Shown here one piece after another: positions 52,274 to 61,035 of a stretch of 64,000 nt of DNA. Position 1 is the first letter of the stretch, and every line of letters starts with the position of its first letter. Location of the stretch: the NCBI GenBank assembly GCA_964540535.1, contig CAZIMO010000001.1:186001-250000 (forward strand), given 5' to 3'. Position numbers and translations under genes: made by a program. This stretch comes from Fimenecus sp964540535. Its GTDB lineage: Bacteria; Bacillota; Clostridia; Oscillospirales; Acutalibacteraceae. Under the pieces are notes generated by a model, which did no database searches, was not told where the DNA came from, and saw nothing but the letters and a program-made list of their open reading frames with translations.

Positions 52274-52301
52274 TAATACAATATTATTTAGTCCTTGTCA
52301 A
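52273..52301 (-). promoter_or_regulatory. Promoter of the GntR-ABC operon
   Basis: On the minus strand TTGACA (52301-52296), 17-bp spacer, TATTAT (52278-52273). Confidence 0.78.
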
Positions 52302-52368
52302 GTAATTTATCTTGTCATTTTACATAAAATTTTCTTAAAATATTTTTCAAACTGCCGATATATAATTC

Positions 52369-52397
52369 TTGAATTATAAAATAGTATGGTATATAAT
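52369..52397 (+). promoter_or_regulatory. Promoter of the AI-2E family transporter
   Basis: TTGAAT (52369-52374), 17-bp spacer, perfect TATAAT (52392-52397). The rest of 52302-52368 shows no feature. Confidence 0.7.
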
Positions 52398-52447
52398 AAT
52401 TTGTAATATGTTTATTTTAGGGTAAATTGTAATTAAAGGATGAAAAT

Positions 52448-53647
52448 ATGGAATTTTCAAAGAAAAATATAAAAATAATTCTCGGAATACTCACTTTCGG
52501 AATATTGCTGTTTTCTGCTACACAGCATTTGTCGGCAGTAGGCGCGTTTTTCGGCGGAATTCTTAAAGTTTTATCTCCGCTGATTGTGGGGCTGTGCCTT
52601 GCATTTATTCTTAATATTATTATGTCACTGCTTGAAAACAAGGTTTGGGGCTTTATGGGCAGAAGTAAAAAAGCTTTTGTGAGAAAAATACAGCGTCCCG
52701 TAAGCCTTATTTCGACAATTATTTTAATGTTAGGCTTTATAGCTTTACTGCTTTTCATAATTATTCCCGATCTTAAAGATTCTGTTAATCTGCTTGTGGC
52801 AAGAGTGCCGAGCTACTATGAAAGCATTGTGGGCTGGATAGACTCAATTGTTAAAAAATTCACTCTTGATGTGAACACAGAATTTCTTCATAATCCAAAA
52901 TTCACAATCAACGATATTGTACCGATGATTGAAAAGGTATTCAGCTTTGAGGCTACGGGCGATATTCTCAACACAACAGTCGGCGTTACATCATCGGTAA
53001 TTTCAGGCGTTACAAACTTTGCGCTCGGCTTTATTATTGCAATTTATGTACTTGCCGAGAAAGAAAAAATCGGCAAATTCACACGCAGAGTGCTTGAAGC
53101 GGTTTTACCCGAAAAAATTACGAAAAAAATATTTGATGTATCAAATGTAACCGCATCTTCATTCTCAAACTTTATTACAGGTCAGTTTACAGACGCATTT
53201 TTACTTGCGATTATGTGCTTTATAGGTTCGTCAATTCTTCGTATTCCCAACGCGGCGGTTGTGTCTGTAATAATCGGAATTTCAGCGATTATTCCTGTAA
53301 TCGGTCCTATTGCAGGCGAAGCGATATGCGTGCTTATTCTGCTTATGGAAAGTCCTTTAAAAGCACTTATTTTCTTAATATTTATACTTATTTTACAGGC
53401 TGTGGACAATAATCTTATCTACCCGAAAATTGTGGGCAAATCGGTAGGGCTTCCCGGAATTTTGGTGCTTATTGCGGTAATTTTAGGCGGTAATTTAGGC
53501 GGAATTTTAGGTGTGCTTTTAGGAGTTCCAATAGCCTCGGCGCTCTATGCGCTTTGTGTTGAGTGGCTGAAATCAAAAGACAAAAAGAAAGTAATTGAAA
53601 GCATTGCAGATAACGCCGATGAAACGGCTGACTCTGCTGATGAATAA
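52448..53647 (+). CDS. AI-2E family transporter (PerM/YhhT-like)
   Basis: 399 residues, AAAGGATG site. About eight membrane helices with a large loop after the third (residues ~110-175) as in the family, and a conserved late block GPIAGEAICVLILLMESP and ILQAVDNNLIYPKIVGKSVGLPGILVLIAVILGGNLGGILGVLLGVP. Despite the family name, few members move AI-2; others act as Na+/H+ antiporters or general exporters. The tail is acidic. The next gene starts 31 bp on and may be co-transcribed. Confidence 0.9.
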   Translation: MEFSKKNIKIILGILTFGILLFSATQHLSAVGAFFGGILKVLSPLIVGLCLAFILNIIMSLLENKVWGFMGRSKKAFVRKIQRPVSLISTIILMLGFIALLLFIIIPDLKDSVNLLVARVPSYYESIVGWIDSIVKKFTLDVNTEFLHNPKFTINDIVPMIEKVFSFEATGDILNTTVGVTSSVISGVTNFALGFIIAIYVLAEKEKIGKFTRRVLEAVLPEKITKKIFDVSNVTASSFSNFITGQFTDAFLLAIMCFIGSSILRIPNAAVVSVIIGISAIIPVIGPIAGEAICVLILLMESPLKALIFLIFILILQAVDNNLIYPKIVGKSVGLPGILVLIAVILGGNLGGILGVLLGVPIASALYALCVEWLKSKDKKKVIESIADNADETADSADE

Positions 53648-53678
53648 ACAGCAAAATCCAAACAAGACGGTGAAAACT

Positions 53679-55160
53679 ATGCGAAAATTAGGCTTTGACA
53701 ATGACAAATACCTTCGTATGCAATCAGAGCATATTAAGGAAAGAATTAACAACTTCGGCGGTAAGCTTTACCTTGAGTTCGGCGGTAAAATCTTTGACGA
53801 TTACCATGCCGCAAGAGTACTGCCCGGCTTTAAGCCCGACAGTAAAATGAAGATGCTTCTTCAACTTAAAGACGACGCTGAAATCGTAATTGCAATATGC
53901 GCAAAGGATATTGAAAAGAACAAAATCCGCAGCGATTTAGGTATTACTTATGACCTTGATGTTCTTCGTCTTATCGACATTTATCATGGCTTCGGTCTTT
54001 ATGTAGGCGGTGTTGTGCTTACACAATTTTCAAATCAGCCTGCAGCGATTGTTTTTGAACAAAAGCTTCAGAGCTTGGGTATAAATGTTTACCGCCACTA
54101 CCCTATTGACAACTATCCTATGGATGTTCAGTTGGTTGTAAGCGACGACGGATACGGCAAAAACGATTACATAGAAACAAGCCATTCCCTTGTGGTTATT
54201 ACAGCTCCGGGACCCGGCAGCGGAAAAATGGCAGTTTGCCTTTCACAGCTTTATCACGAACATAAACGCGGTATTAAGGCAGGCTATGCAAAATTTGAGA
54301 CCTTCCCAATTTGGAATTTACCTCTCAAGCACCCTGTAAACCTTGCTTATGAGGCGGCAACCGCTGACCTTAACGACATCAATATGATTGACCCGTATCA
54401 TCTTGAAGCCTACGGTCAGACCACCGTCAACTATAACCGTGATGTTGAAAACTTCCCTGTACTCAACACAATTTTTGAAGAGATTTACGGCGAATCACCC
54501 TACAAATCGCCAACTGATATGGGTGTTAATATGGCAGGCAACTGCATTATTGACAATGAGGTTGTATGTACCGCATCAAAGAAAGAAATTCTCCGCCGCT
54601 ACTGCAATTATCTTGTTCAGCAAAAGAACAACAAAAAAGTTTCTGACGAGCTTCACAAAATTGAACTTATTATGAAACACCTTAATATTTCAAATGCTGA
54701 CCGCCCTGTAATTTCTGCGGCATTGGAGCTTTCTGAAAAAACAAACGCGCCTGTTACTGCAATTGAGCTTTACGACGGCAGAATTATCACAGGTAAGGCA
54801 AGCGAGCTTTTAAGCGCTTCATCTGCAATGCTTCTGAATGCTCTCAAAGCTATTGCAGGACTTGACGATGACATTCTTCTAATCACTCCAACGGTATTTG
54901 AGCCTATTAAACAGCTTAAAACCCGTATGCATGAAATGGATACAAGCTTACATCCCGAAGAAGTTCTTATTGCACTTTCAATATGCGCTACAATGAACCC
55001 GTTGGCTCAAAAGGCATTGGAAGCCATTAAGCACTTAACAGGCTGTGACGCACACTCAACTGTTGTGCTTTCAAGTGCCGATAAAGAAATTCTACGCAAA
55101 TTAGGATTGAATGCAACCTTTGAACCGTATAAAAAGAACGATAATCTTTATTACAACTAA
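53679..55160 (+). CDS. DUF1846 family protein
   Basis: 493 residues from the ATG at 53679 (GGTGA five bases upstream); an in-frame extension to 53595 overlaps the previous gene. The protein has no signal or membrane segment. It shows GFDNDKYLRMQSEHIKERINNFGGKLYLEFGGKIFDDYHAARVLPGF, then a P-loop-like TAPGPGSGKMAVCLSQLYHE, and DPYHLEAYGQTTVNYNRDVENFP. These match DUF1846, a conserved Firmicute family of ~500 residues with no assigned function. The GPGSGKMA segment suggests nucleotide binding. Confidence 0.88.
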   Translation: MRKLGFDNDKYLRMQSEHIKERINNFGGKLYLEFGGKIFDDYHAARVLPGFKPDSKMKMLLQLKDDAEIVIAICAKDIEKNKIRSDLGITYDLDVLRLIDIYHGFGLYVGGVVLTQFSNQPAAIVFEQKLQSLGINVYRHYPIDNYPMDVQLVVSDDGYGKNDYIETSHSLVVITAPGPGSGKMAVCLSQLYHEHKRGIKAGYAKFETFPIWNLPLKHPVNLAYEAATADLNDINMIDPYHLEAYGQTTVNYNRDVENFPVLNTIFEEIYGESPYKSPTDMGVNMAGNCIIDNEVVCTASKKEILRRYCNYLVQQKNNKKVSDELHKIELIMKHLNISNADRPVISAALELSEKTNAPVTAIELYDGRIITGKASELLSASSAMLLNALKAIAGLDDDILLITPTVFEPIKQLKTRMHEMDTSLHPEEVLIALSICATMNPLAQKALEAIKHLTGCDAHSTVVLSSADKEILRKLGLNATFEPYKKNDNLYYN

Positions 55161-55177
55161 TATATTAAGTATACAAA

Positions 55178-55212
55178 AAGTGACTGCTCAACTGAACAGT
55201 CACTTTAATTTT
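55178..55212 (+). terminator. Terminator after the DUF1846 gene
   Basis: AAGTGACTG (55178-55186) and CAGTCACTT (55197-55205) pair perfectly, followed by TAATTTTT. Confidence 0.88.
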
Positions 55213-55220
55213 TACTTTAA

Positions 55221-55618
55221 TTATTTATAAAAGATTATTTTAATTTTTTTCGGCAGTATTTTATAAAGCATAACGCCTATAATTCCGCCGATTGAGTTGA
55301 GAAGAAAATAATTGGCATAGCCAAGCCGAACGGCGCAAGCAAAACCGCATTGCCGGCCAAGGTCATAAGCGAATAAACGGAGAAATTCTGAATACTGCTC
55401 AAAATACTTTTGAACGGAATAAAATTGTATTCATAATCATATCCGATTTCTTGATAAATAATCGGAAAGAGCGTAATGCTTAATACCAATGTTATATACA
55501 ATCCGAAAGTCAGAATCACAAAATTTCTTGCAATAGGAACTTTCTTGATAATAAGAACAATTTCAACTACCACCAATGCTATAAAGCAAAAAAGTATCGC
55601 CTCTGAAATTATCAGCAT
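55221..55618 (-). pseudogene. VanZ-like membrane protein, disrupted by internal deletion
   Basis: From the ATG at 55618 the frame gives 113 residues with VanZ markers: four hydrophobic helices and YNFIPFKSI, then GNAVLLAPFGLAMPI. It then runs into STQSAEL and stops at 55277. In another frame the DNA goes on with NSIGGIIGVMLYKILPKK and ends at TAA (55221). That is how VanZ proteins normally end, so a piece between the GNxxLFxPFG box and the last helix has been lost and the reading frame broken. VanZ-like proteins are linked to teicoplanin resistance, but this copy should be non-functional. Confidence 0.72.
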
Positions 55619-55721
55619 AAATTAACATCTTTTTATTTAATAAATCATAATTGAGTTTATATAAATACTATCGCATAAAAGAATAGTTGGATCAATTTTT
55701 AAATTGTTCACAATTTATACA

Positions 55722-55750
55722 TTGACTTGGAATTTCTTAAATAGTAAAAT
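55722..55750 (+). promoter_or_regulatory. Promoter of the orphan ABC ATPase
   Basis: TTGACT (55722-55727), 17-bp spacer, TAAAAT (55745-55750). Confidence 0.72.
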
Positions 55751-55778
55751 ATTCACATAAATTTTTGGCGGTGACAAA

Positions 55779-56462
55779 ATGAGTCTTGTTGAAGTAAAAA
55801 ATATGTATAAAATCTATAACCCGGGTGATAATGAAGTTCGTGCAATTGACGGCATTTCCCTCACCATTGAAGAAGGCGAATTTGTTGCAATTATCGGTCA
55901 GTCGGGTTCAGGTAAATCAACGCTTATGAATATGCTGGGTCTTCTTGACATTCCCACAAGCGGAACATATCTGCTTGACGGCATTGACACGGCAAATATG
56001 ACCGATGATGAGCTTTCAGAAATTCGCAACAAAAAAATCGGCTTCATATTCCAAGGCTTTAACCTTATTCCCAGCCTTACGGCAGTTGAAAATGTTGAGC
56101 TCCCTCTTGTTTATCGCTCTATGAAAAAAGATGAGCGCAACAAATTAGCGCTTGAGGCTTTAAACCGAGTTGGACTTTCTCACCGTCTCGACCACCTGCC
56201 CAAACAGATGTCGGGCGGTCAGCAGCAAAGAGTTGCAATTGCCCGCGCAGTTGCCGCGCGCCCTCCTGTTATTCTCGCCGACGAGCCTACGGGTAATCTT
56301 GACAGCCATTCGGGTATTGAAGTTATGAAAATACTTCACGAGCTTCACGAAGAAGGCAGAACCGTTATACTGATTACTCACGACAATGAAATCGCAAAAG
56401 AGGCACAGCGTGTAATTCGTATTCAAGACGGTCAAATTGTTTCAGATATTATGAACAAATAG
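55779..56462 (+). CDS. MacB/LolD-type ABC ATP-binding protein, no permease nearby
   Basis: 227 residues, site GGCGGTG. Walker A GQSGSGKST, Q-loop FIFQGFNLIPSLTAVENVELPLVYR, signature MSGGQQQRVAIARA, Walker B VILADEPTGNLDS, switch ITHD. The NLIPSLTAxENVELPL run marks the MacB/LolD/BceA group that powers FtsX-like permeases. Such ATPases are normally followed by a permease of that type, but here the next gene is pheS behind a T-box. The protein looks intact, so it must pair with a permease encoded elsewhere or be a remnant of a lost operon. Confidence 0.9.
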   Translation: MSLVEVKNMYKIYNPGDNEVRAIDGISLTIEEGEFVAIIGQSGSGKSTLMNMLGLLDIPTSGTYLLDGIDTANMTDDELSEIRNKKIGFIFQGFNLIPSLTAVENVELPLVYRSMKKDERNKLALEALNRVGLSHRLDHLPKQMSGGQQQRVAIARAVAARPPVILADEPTGNLDSHSGIEVMKILHELHEEGRTVILITHDNEIAKEAQRVIRIQDGQIVSDIMNK

Positions 56463-56582
56463 CCGATAATTGTCTGTTATTCAACAAAATCTCGGAAAGT
56501 TAGAAAGACACTGCAAAAAATGTGATGTTATTCTTTTGTATATTAAAATTTTATTAGCCTTCTTTTTTATATAATTTTGTGC

Positions 56583-56611
56583 TTGACTAAAGATGAAATC
56601 TTTGATATACT
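56583..56611 (+). promoter_or_regulatory. Promoter of the pheST T-box leader
   Basis: TTGACT (56583-56588), 17-bp spacer, TATACT (56606-56611). Predicted start ~56618. Confidence 0.78.
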
Positions 56612-56617
56612 AATTTT

Positions 56618-56878
56618 CGTTAATGATTTAAAACGCATAGATGAAAAGAGTAGGTTAAAAAATTTCCTTTTCAGAGAGCTGTGACCAGGCTGAAATCACA
56701 GCAAGGCGAATACTTAACTGAAGTTCATTTCGGAGCGGTGTTATTGAAAATCGCAGTAGATAGCAACGGTTTATTCCCGTTACAGAATACGAAAGTGTTT
56801 GCTTTTTGCAAAAATTTGGGTGGTACCACGGATTTTATTTATTCGTCCCATACGGTTTTCGTATGGGATTTTTTATTT
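56618..56878 (+). ncRNA. T-box riboswitch upstream of pheST
   Basis: The hallmark T-box sequence GGGTGGTACCACGG lies at 56818-56831 and would pair with the CCA end of uncharged tRNA. Upstream is the long Stem I region starting near AGAGTAGG (56648). A TTC (56721-56723, in GAAGTTCATTTCGG) suits the specifier codon for phenylalanine. Downstream the terminator TCCCATACG / CGTATGGGA (56846-56868) ends in TTTTTTATTTT. The region 56463-56582 before the promoter has no gene. Confidence 0.93.
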
Positions 56879-56881
56879 TGC

Positions 56882-57161
56882 TTAAGGTGACGGGAGTTGA
56901 ACACAATATGCCGAAAATTTGATATTACGGCAACTTTTCACTTTTTCAACATTGACAGGCGTCAGCCCGCCTTCTGTTTCAAAAGCAAAAATTCATCCGC
57001 ACTCTCTGCATTTTCGGTGCAGAGCAGTTTAAATCAAACAGATTTTTTCTTGAACAAGGCATAAACTTGATGCCATACTGCCGTATGGCGAGAGTTTTAA
57101 CGCAGTGCACGGGAAAATATGCTGATTTAAACCATATCTGGTTCAACTCCCGTCACCTTAA
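56882..57161. mobile_element. 280-bp element with perfect 21-bp terminal inverted repeats
   Basis: The ends, 56882-56902 and 57141-57161, are exact reverse complements over 21 bp; each carries a terminal TTAA/TTAA that could be a 4-bp target duplication. Inside there is no open frame but several hairpins: GCCG..CGGC near 56910-56930, CTCTGCA/TGCAGAG (57004-57024), GCCATAC/GTATGGC (57072-57089), and a longer-range pairing GTTTAAATCA (57027-57036) with TGATTTAAAC (57123-57132). It sits between the T-box terminator and pheS. A MITE or a structured RNA are the two readings. Confidence 0.6.
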
Positions 57162-57190
57162 CAATACTAAATATAAAAAGGATTGATAGT

Positions 57191-58243
57191 ATGAAAGAAA
57201 AGCTTGAAGCTATACGCCTTAAGGCCGAAGCAGAGCTTAACGCCCTCACCGAGCAAAGCCAGCTTGAGAATTTCAGAATTGCAGTTCTCGGCAAAAAAGG
57301 CGAACTCACATCTATTCTTAAAATGATGGGTTCACTCTCTGCTGAAGAAAGACCTGTTATGGGTCAGCTTGCCAATGAGGTAAGAGCGTTTATTGAAGAA
57401 AAAATTACAGAAAAAAGCAAAAAGCTTAAAGAGCTTGAGCTAAAAAGAGAAATTGAGTCAATGCCCGTTTTTGATATTTCGGTTCCTGCAAATCTTAACC
57501 GCGGCTCATATCACCCAATAACACTTGTTCAGCGTCAGTGCGAAAATGTATTTAAGTCAATGGGCTTTAATGTTGAGGATTACAGCGAGGTTGTTACCGA
57601 CTATGAATGCTTTGAGGCTCTTAACATTCCAAAAGATCACCCTGCGCGCGATATGCAGGACACATATTATCTTGAAAACGGTCAGCTTTTGAAATCTCAC
57701 ACATCTGCGGCGCAAAATGCTATTTACAGAAAGTACAGAGACGCGCTTATCAATGACGGTGTGCCGATCAAGGCGATTTTTCCGGGCAGATGCTTTAGAA
57801 ACGAAGCTACCGACGCTTGTCACGAGAACACATTCTTCCAGATGGAAGGCGTTATGGTTGACAAAGACATTTCAATTTCAAACCTTATTTACTTTATGAA
57901 AACTATGCTTTCAGAAGTATTCCAAAAAGATATTAAGGTAAGACTCCGCCCGGGATTTTTCCCATTCGTTGAACCCGGCTTTGAGCTTGACATAAGCTGT
58001 CTTATATGCGGCGGCGAGGGCTGTCCCTCATGCAAGCACAGCGGTTGGCTTGAGCTTTGCCCCTGCGGTATGATTCACCCCGAGGTGCTTAAAGCAGGCG
58101 GAATTGACCCCGAAAAATACACAGGATTTGCATTCGGTCTCGGTCTTACAAGACTTGCAATGATGACTTACGGTATTAAGGACATTCGCGATTTGAACAG
58201 CGGAAGCCTTAAATCACTCACACAGTTTACGGACGATAAATAA
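57191..58243 (+). CDS. pheS: Phenylalanine-tRNA ligase alpha subunit
   Basis: 350 residues, AAGGA seven bases before the ATG. N-terminal coiled coil (1-~85), then the class II core: motif 1 near NRGSYHPITLVQRQCENVF, motif 2 FPGRCFRNEATDACHENTFFQMEGV, and motif 3 GFAFGLGLTRLAMMTYGIKDIRDL. A cysteine-rich insert (SCLICGGEGCPSCKHSGWLELCPCGMIHPEV) is more cysteine-rich than in most PheS and could bind zinc. Charges tRNA-Phe with PheT, encoded 17 bp downstream; controlled by the T-box. Confidence 0.97.
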   Translation: MKEKLEAIRLKAEAELNALTEQSQLENFRIAVLGKKGELTSILKMMGSLSAEERPVMGQLANEVRAFIEEKITEKSKKLKELELKREIESMPVFDISVPANLNRGSYHPITLVQRQCENVFKSMGFNVEDYSEVVTDYECFEALNIPKDHPARDMQDTYYLENGQLLKSHTSAAQNAIYRKYRDALINDGVPIKAIFPGRCFRNEATDACHENTFFQMEGVMVDKDISISNLIYFMKTMLSEVFQKDIKVRLRPGFFPFVEPGFELDISCLICGGEGCPSCKHSGWLELCPCGMIHPEVLKAGGIDPEKYTGFAFGLGLTRLAMMTYGIKDIRDLNSGSLKSLTQFTDDK

Positions 58244-58260
58244 GGAAGGAGGGCAAAATT

Positions 58261-60621
58261 ATGTTTTTATCAATGAATTGGATCAGTGATTTCGTTGACC
58301 TTTCGGGTCTTGACAAGTTGGATTTAATCCACCGTTTTTCACTTTCAACCGCCGAGGTTGAAAATGACATTTTCTTCAAGGGTTCTGACATCAGCGGTAT
58401 TGTTGTTGCTGAAATCAAATCAGTTGAAAATCATCCAAAATCAGAAAAATTACATCTTTTAAAGGTTGACATCGGTGAAGCAGAGCTTGTTGATGTTGTT
58501 TGCGGCGCGCCCAATGTACGTGTAGGTATGAAAACTGCTTTTGCAAAGGTCGGCGCAAAAATCGGCGAAATTGAAATTGCCCCCCGCCCCCTTGCAGGCT
58601 TTGTGTCATACGGTATGTGCTGTTCTGAAAAGGAAATCGGCATAAGCGACGACAATTCGGGCATTATGGATATTACTGACGAAGTTAAAAACGGCACAGA
58701 CATTAAAGAGCTTTATCAGGTTGAGGATATTATATTTGAGGTTGACAACAAATCGCTCACAAACCGCCCCGACCTTTGGGGACATTACGGTATTGCACGC
58801 GAATTTGCCGCTTTGGCAGGCAGAGAGCTTAAACCTCTTGATGTTGTCGACTTGAAGCAATATGACAATCTTCCTAAAATCGATATGAAAATCGAAGATG
58901 ATCTTTGTCAGCGTTATTCATGCTTGCAGGTTGAAGATATTCACACAAATATCAGCCCTGTAAATATGCGAATTCGTCTTTACTACTGCGGAATGCGTGC
59001 AATAAACTTTCTTGCCGACCTTACAAACTATTTAATGCTTGAAATGGGTCAGCCAATGCACGCTTTTGACTCAAGAAAGGTTGAAAAAATCAGAATTAAG
59101 CGTTTCCCAAAGCCTTTCGTATTCCAAACTCTTGACGGAGTTGACCGCAATATTGACGAAAACACTCTTATGATTTGCAACGGCGATACTCCTGTGGCAA
59201 TTGCAGGTATTATGGGCGGCCTTGACAGTGAAATTGTTGAAGATACAACCACTTTGACCCTTGAATCAGCCACATTCAATGCGGCTTCCACAAGAAAATC
59301 AACCGTTCGCCTTGCACACAGAACTGACGCTTCAATGCGTTATGAAAAGTGCCTTGACCCTGAAATGACGGTTCCTGCAATTGCAAGATTTGTTAAGCTT
59401 CTTACTGATACAGATAAGAATGCGAAGGTTGTTTCTTCACTTACCGATGAATATGCGTTTAAATATCCGCAGGTTACACTTGACTTTGACAAGGCTTTCA
59501 TCGACAAGTACACAGGAATTGATATTCCCAACGAAACAATAGTTCACACACTTCTCTCTCTCGGCTTCGGCTGTGATAACAACGGTGACAGTTTTACGGT
59601 TACAGTTCCCTCATGGCGTGCAACTAAAGATGTCACAATTAAGGCTGATATTGTTGAAGAAATCACAAGAATTTACGGATATGACAACTTCGAGGTTCAC
59701 ACTGCTGAAACTCCCCTCTACCCTGTTCGCGAATCAGTCGAAAAGACGGTTGAGAACAGAATTAAAGATATGCTTGTTCACCGTTATTCGCTCCATGAGC
59801 TTCATTCTTATGTTTGGGCTTATACAGATGAATATAAAGCTCTCGGCATTGAAGTTGAAGATAATATTAAGCTTGTTGACGCAACAAATCCCAATATTGA
59901 AACAATTCGCCGTTCTATTGTACCTACACAGCTTTGCCAGGTTAAGACAAATGTGAATTTTGCACCCGATTTCGGCGTGTTTGAAGTAGGTAAAATTATC
60001 AACGGTTTAAAGGCAGACGGTCTTTGCGACGAACAAAAAAAGCTTTGCATTACACTTTTCAGCAAAACAAAATCACTTGAAACGCTTTACTTTGAGCTTT
60101 CAACAATGCTTTCGGTTATGGCTGACAACATTAAGCACAAGGCTCTTGAATTTACACCTGAACAGGCTGTTCATTCTTATGAGCATCCGAGAAATCTTAA
60201 CACAGTTTCTTGTGACGGTGTAGTTCTCGGTAAAATCGGTATTGTTCACCCCACAGTTTCAAAAAAGATTGATAAAAAGGCTTCTATCGTTTTTGCTGAA
60301 ATTGATGTTACTGCATTTGCAGGTATTTCAGACGCAGGCATTCATTACGAAGAGCCGTCACGCTTCCCCGCAATTGAGGTGGATCTTTCATTTATTACCG
60401 AAACCTTTGCTCCTATCGGTAAGGCAATTGAAAATGCAAAGTGTCCGCTGATTAAAAAAGTTGAAGTGACTGACACATACCGTGACGGAAACGGCAAATC
60501 AATCACAACAAGAATAACATTCTCTCACCCTGACAAAACTCTTACAAGAGATGAAGTTATGGAAGTTGCAAACTCAATTATTGAGGAGCTTGCAAAAGAG
60601 AATATTGCTCTTAAATCTTAA
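58261..60621 (+). CDS. pheT: Phenylalanine-tRNA ligase beta subunit
   Basis: 786 residues, GGAAGGAGG site. Domains in order: N-terminal part, EMAP/tRNA-binding OB fold (~40-155, VVAEIKSVENHPKSEKLHLLKVDIG), B3/B4 editing domain (~200-400, with TNYLMLEMGQPMHAFDSRKV and GIMGGLDSEIVEDTTTLTLESA), B5 (~405-475), the catalytic-like core, and the C-terminal ferredoxin-fold anticodon-binding domain (SRFPAIEVDLSFI ... RITFSHPDKTLTRDEVMEV). Length near 790 is normal. Forms the heterotetramer with PheS. A terminator follows. Confidence 0.97.
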   Translation: MFLSMNWISDFVDLSGLDKLDLIHRFSLSTAEVENDIFFKGSDISGIVVAEIKSVENHPKSEKLHLLKVDIGEAELVDVVCGAPNVRVGMKTAFAKVGAKIGEIEIAPRPLAGFVSYGMCCSEKEIGISDDNSGIMDITDEVKNGTDIKELYQVEDIIFEVDNKSLTNRPDLWGHYGIAREFAALAGRELKPLDVVDLKQYDNLPKIDMKIEDDLCQRYSCLQVEDIHTNISPVNMRIRLYYCGMRAINFLADLTNYLMLEMGQPMHAFDSRKVEKIRIKRFPKPFVFQTLDGVDRNIDENTLMICNGDTPVAIAGIMGGLDSEIVEDTTTLTLESATFNAASTRKSTVRLAHRTDASMRYEKCLDPEMTVPAIARFVKLLTDTDKNAKVVSSLTDEYAFKYPQVTLDFDKAFIDKYTGIDIPNETIVHTLLSLGFGCDNNGDSFTVTVPSWRATKDVTIKADIVEEITRIYGYDNFEVHTAETPLYPVRESVEKTVENRIKDMLVHRYSLHELHSYVWAYTDEYKALGIEVEDNIKLVDATNPNIETIRRSIVPTQLCQVKTNVNFAPDFGVFEVGKIINGLKADGLCDEQKKLCITLFSKTKSLETLYFELSTMLSVMADNIKHKALEFTPEQAVHSYEHPRNLNTVSCDGVVLGKIGIVHPTVSKKIDKKASIVFAEIDVTAFAGISDAGIHYEEPSRFPAIEVDLSFITETFAPIGKAIENAKCPLIKKVEVTDTYRDGNGKSITTRITFSHPDKTLTRDEVMEVANSIIEELAKENIALKS

Positions 60622-60630
60622 AATTTATTT

Positions 60631-60668
60631 AAGGGGGAACATATGAATTCCCCCTTTTCTTTTTTATT
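60631..60668 (+). terminator. Terminator of pheST
   Basis: AAGGGGGAA (60631-60639) pairs with TTCCCCCTT (60648-60656), followed by a T-rich tract. Confidence 0.9.
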
Positions 60669-60702
60669 TTCTTAATAAACCTTAATATTTACGAATTTGC
60701 TA

Positions 60703-60731
60703 TTGTTTTTTAAAGAAAAACAGTATATAAT
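60703..60731 (+). promoter_or_regulatory. Promoter of the ireB operon
   Basis: TTGTTT (60703-60708), 17-bp spacer, perfect TATAAT (60726-60731). Confidence 0.7.
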
Positions 60732-60760
60732 AGATGTGATTAGAATTAGGAGGTGGCGAA

Positions 60761-61024
60761 ATGCTTGACCCGAACAAGACAATTCAATTCTCATTAAAAG
60801 ATGACCGTGAAGAAGCTATGCGTCAAACTCTTTTGCAGGTTTATGACGCTTTGGTTGAAAAGGGATATAATCCGATAAATCAAATTGTAGGTTATATTCT
60901 TTCGGAAGACCCAACCTATATCACAACTCACAACAATGCAAGAAGCTTAATCCGCCGCCTTGACCGAGATGAGCTTTTACAGGACCTTGTAAAAGAATAT
61001 CTTAGAATTTCAAATAACAAATAA
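60761..61024 (+). CDS. ireB: IreB-family regulatory phosphoprotein (DUF965)
   Basis: 87 residues, AGGAGG site. Nearly the full family consensus is visible: NKTIQFSLKDD at the front, then YDALVEKGYNPINQIVGYILSEDPTYITTHNNARSLIRRLDRDELLQDLVKEYL. IreB is phosphorylated by the IreK/PrkC Ser/Thr kinase and tunes cephalosporin tolerance in enterococci. In Bacillus and Clostridium it lies by yrrK and mtaB-like genes; here it heads a small operon with a conserved small protein and a phosphoribosyltransferase. Confidence 0.92.
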   Translation: MLDPNKTIQFSLKDDREEAMRQTLLQVYDALVEKGYNPINQIVGYILSEDPTYITTHNNARSLIRRLDRDELLQDLVKEYLRISNNK

Positions 61025-61035
61025 GAGGTGCTTAT

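Noticed and set aside
57130..57161. The right end of the 280-bp element (GGTTCAACTCCCGTCACC) looks like the 3' end of a tRNA
   Set aside because: The bases that should pair to form a T-arm are not complementary, and no tRNA body or CCA is present. It is the reverse complement of the left end.
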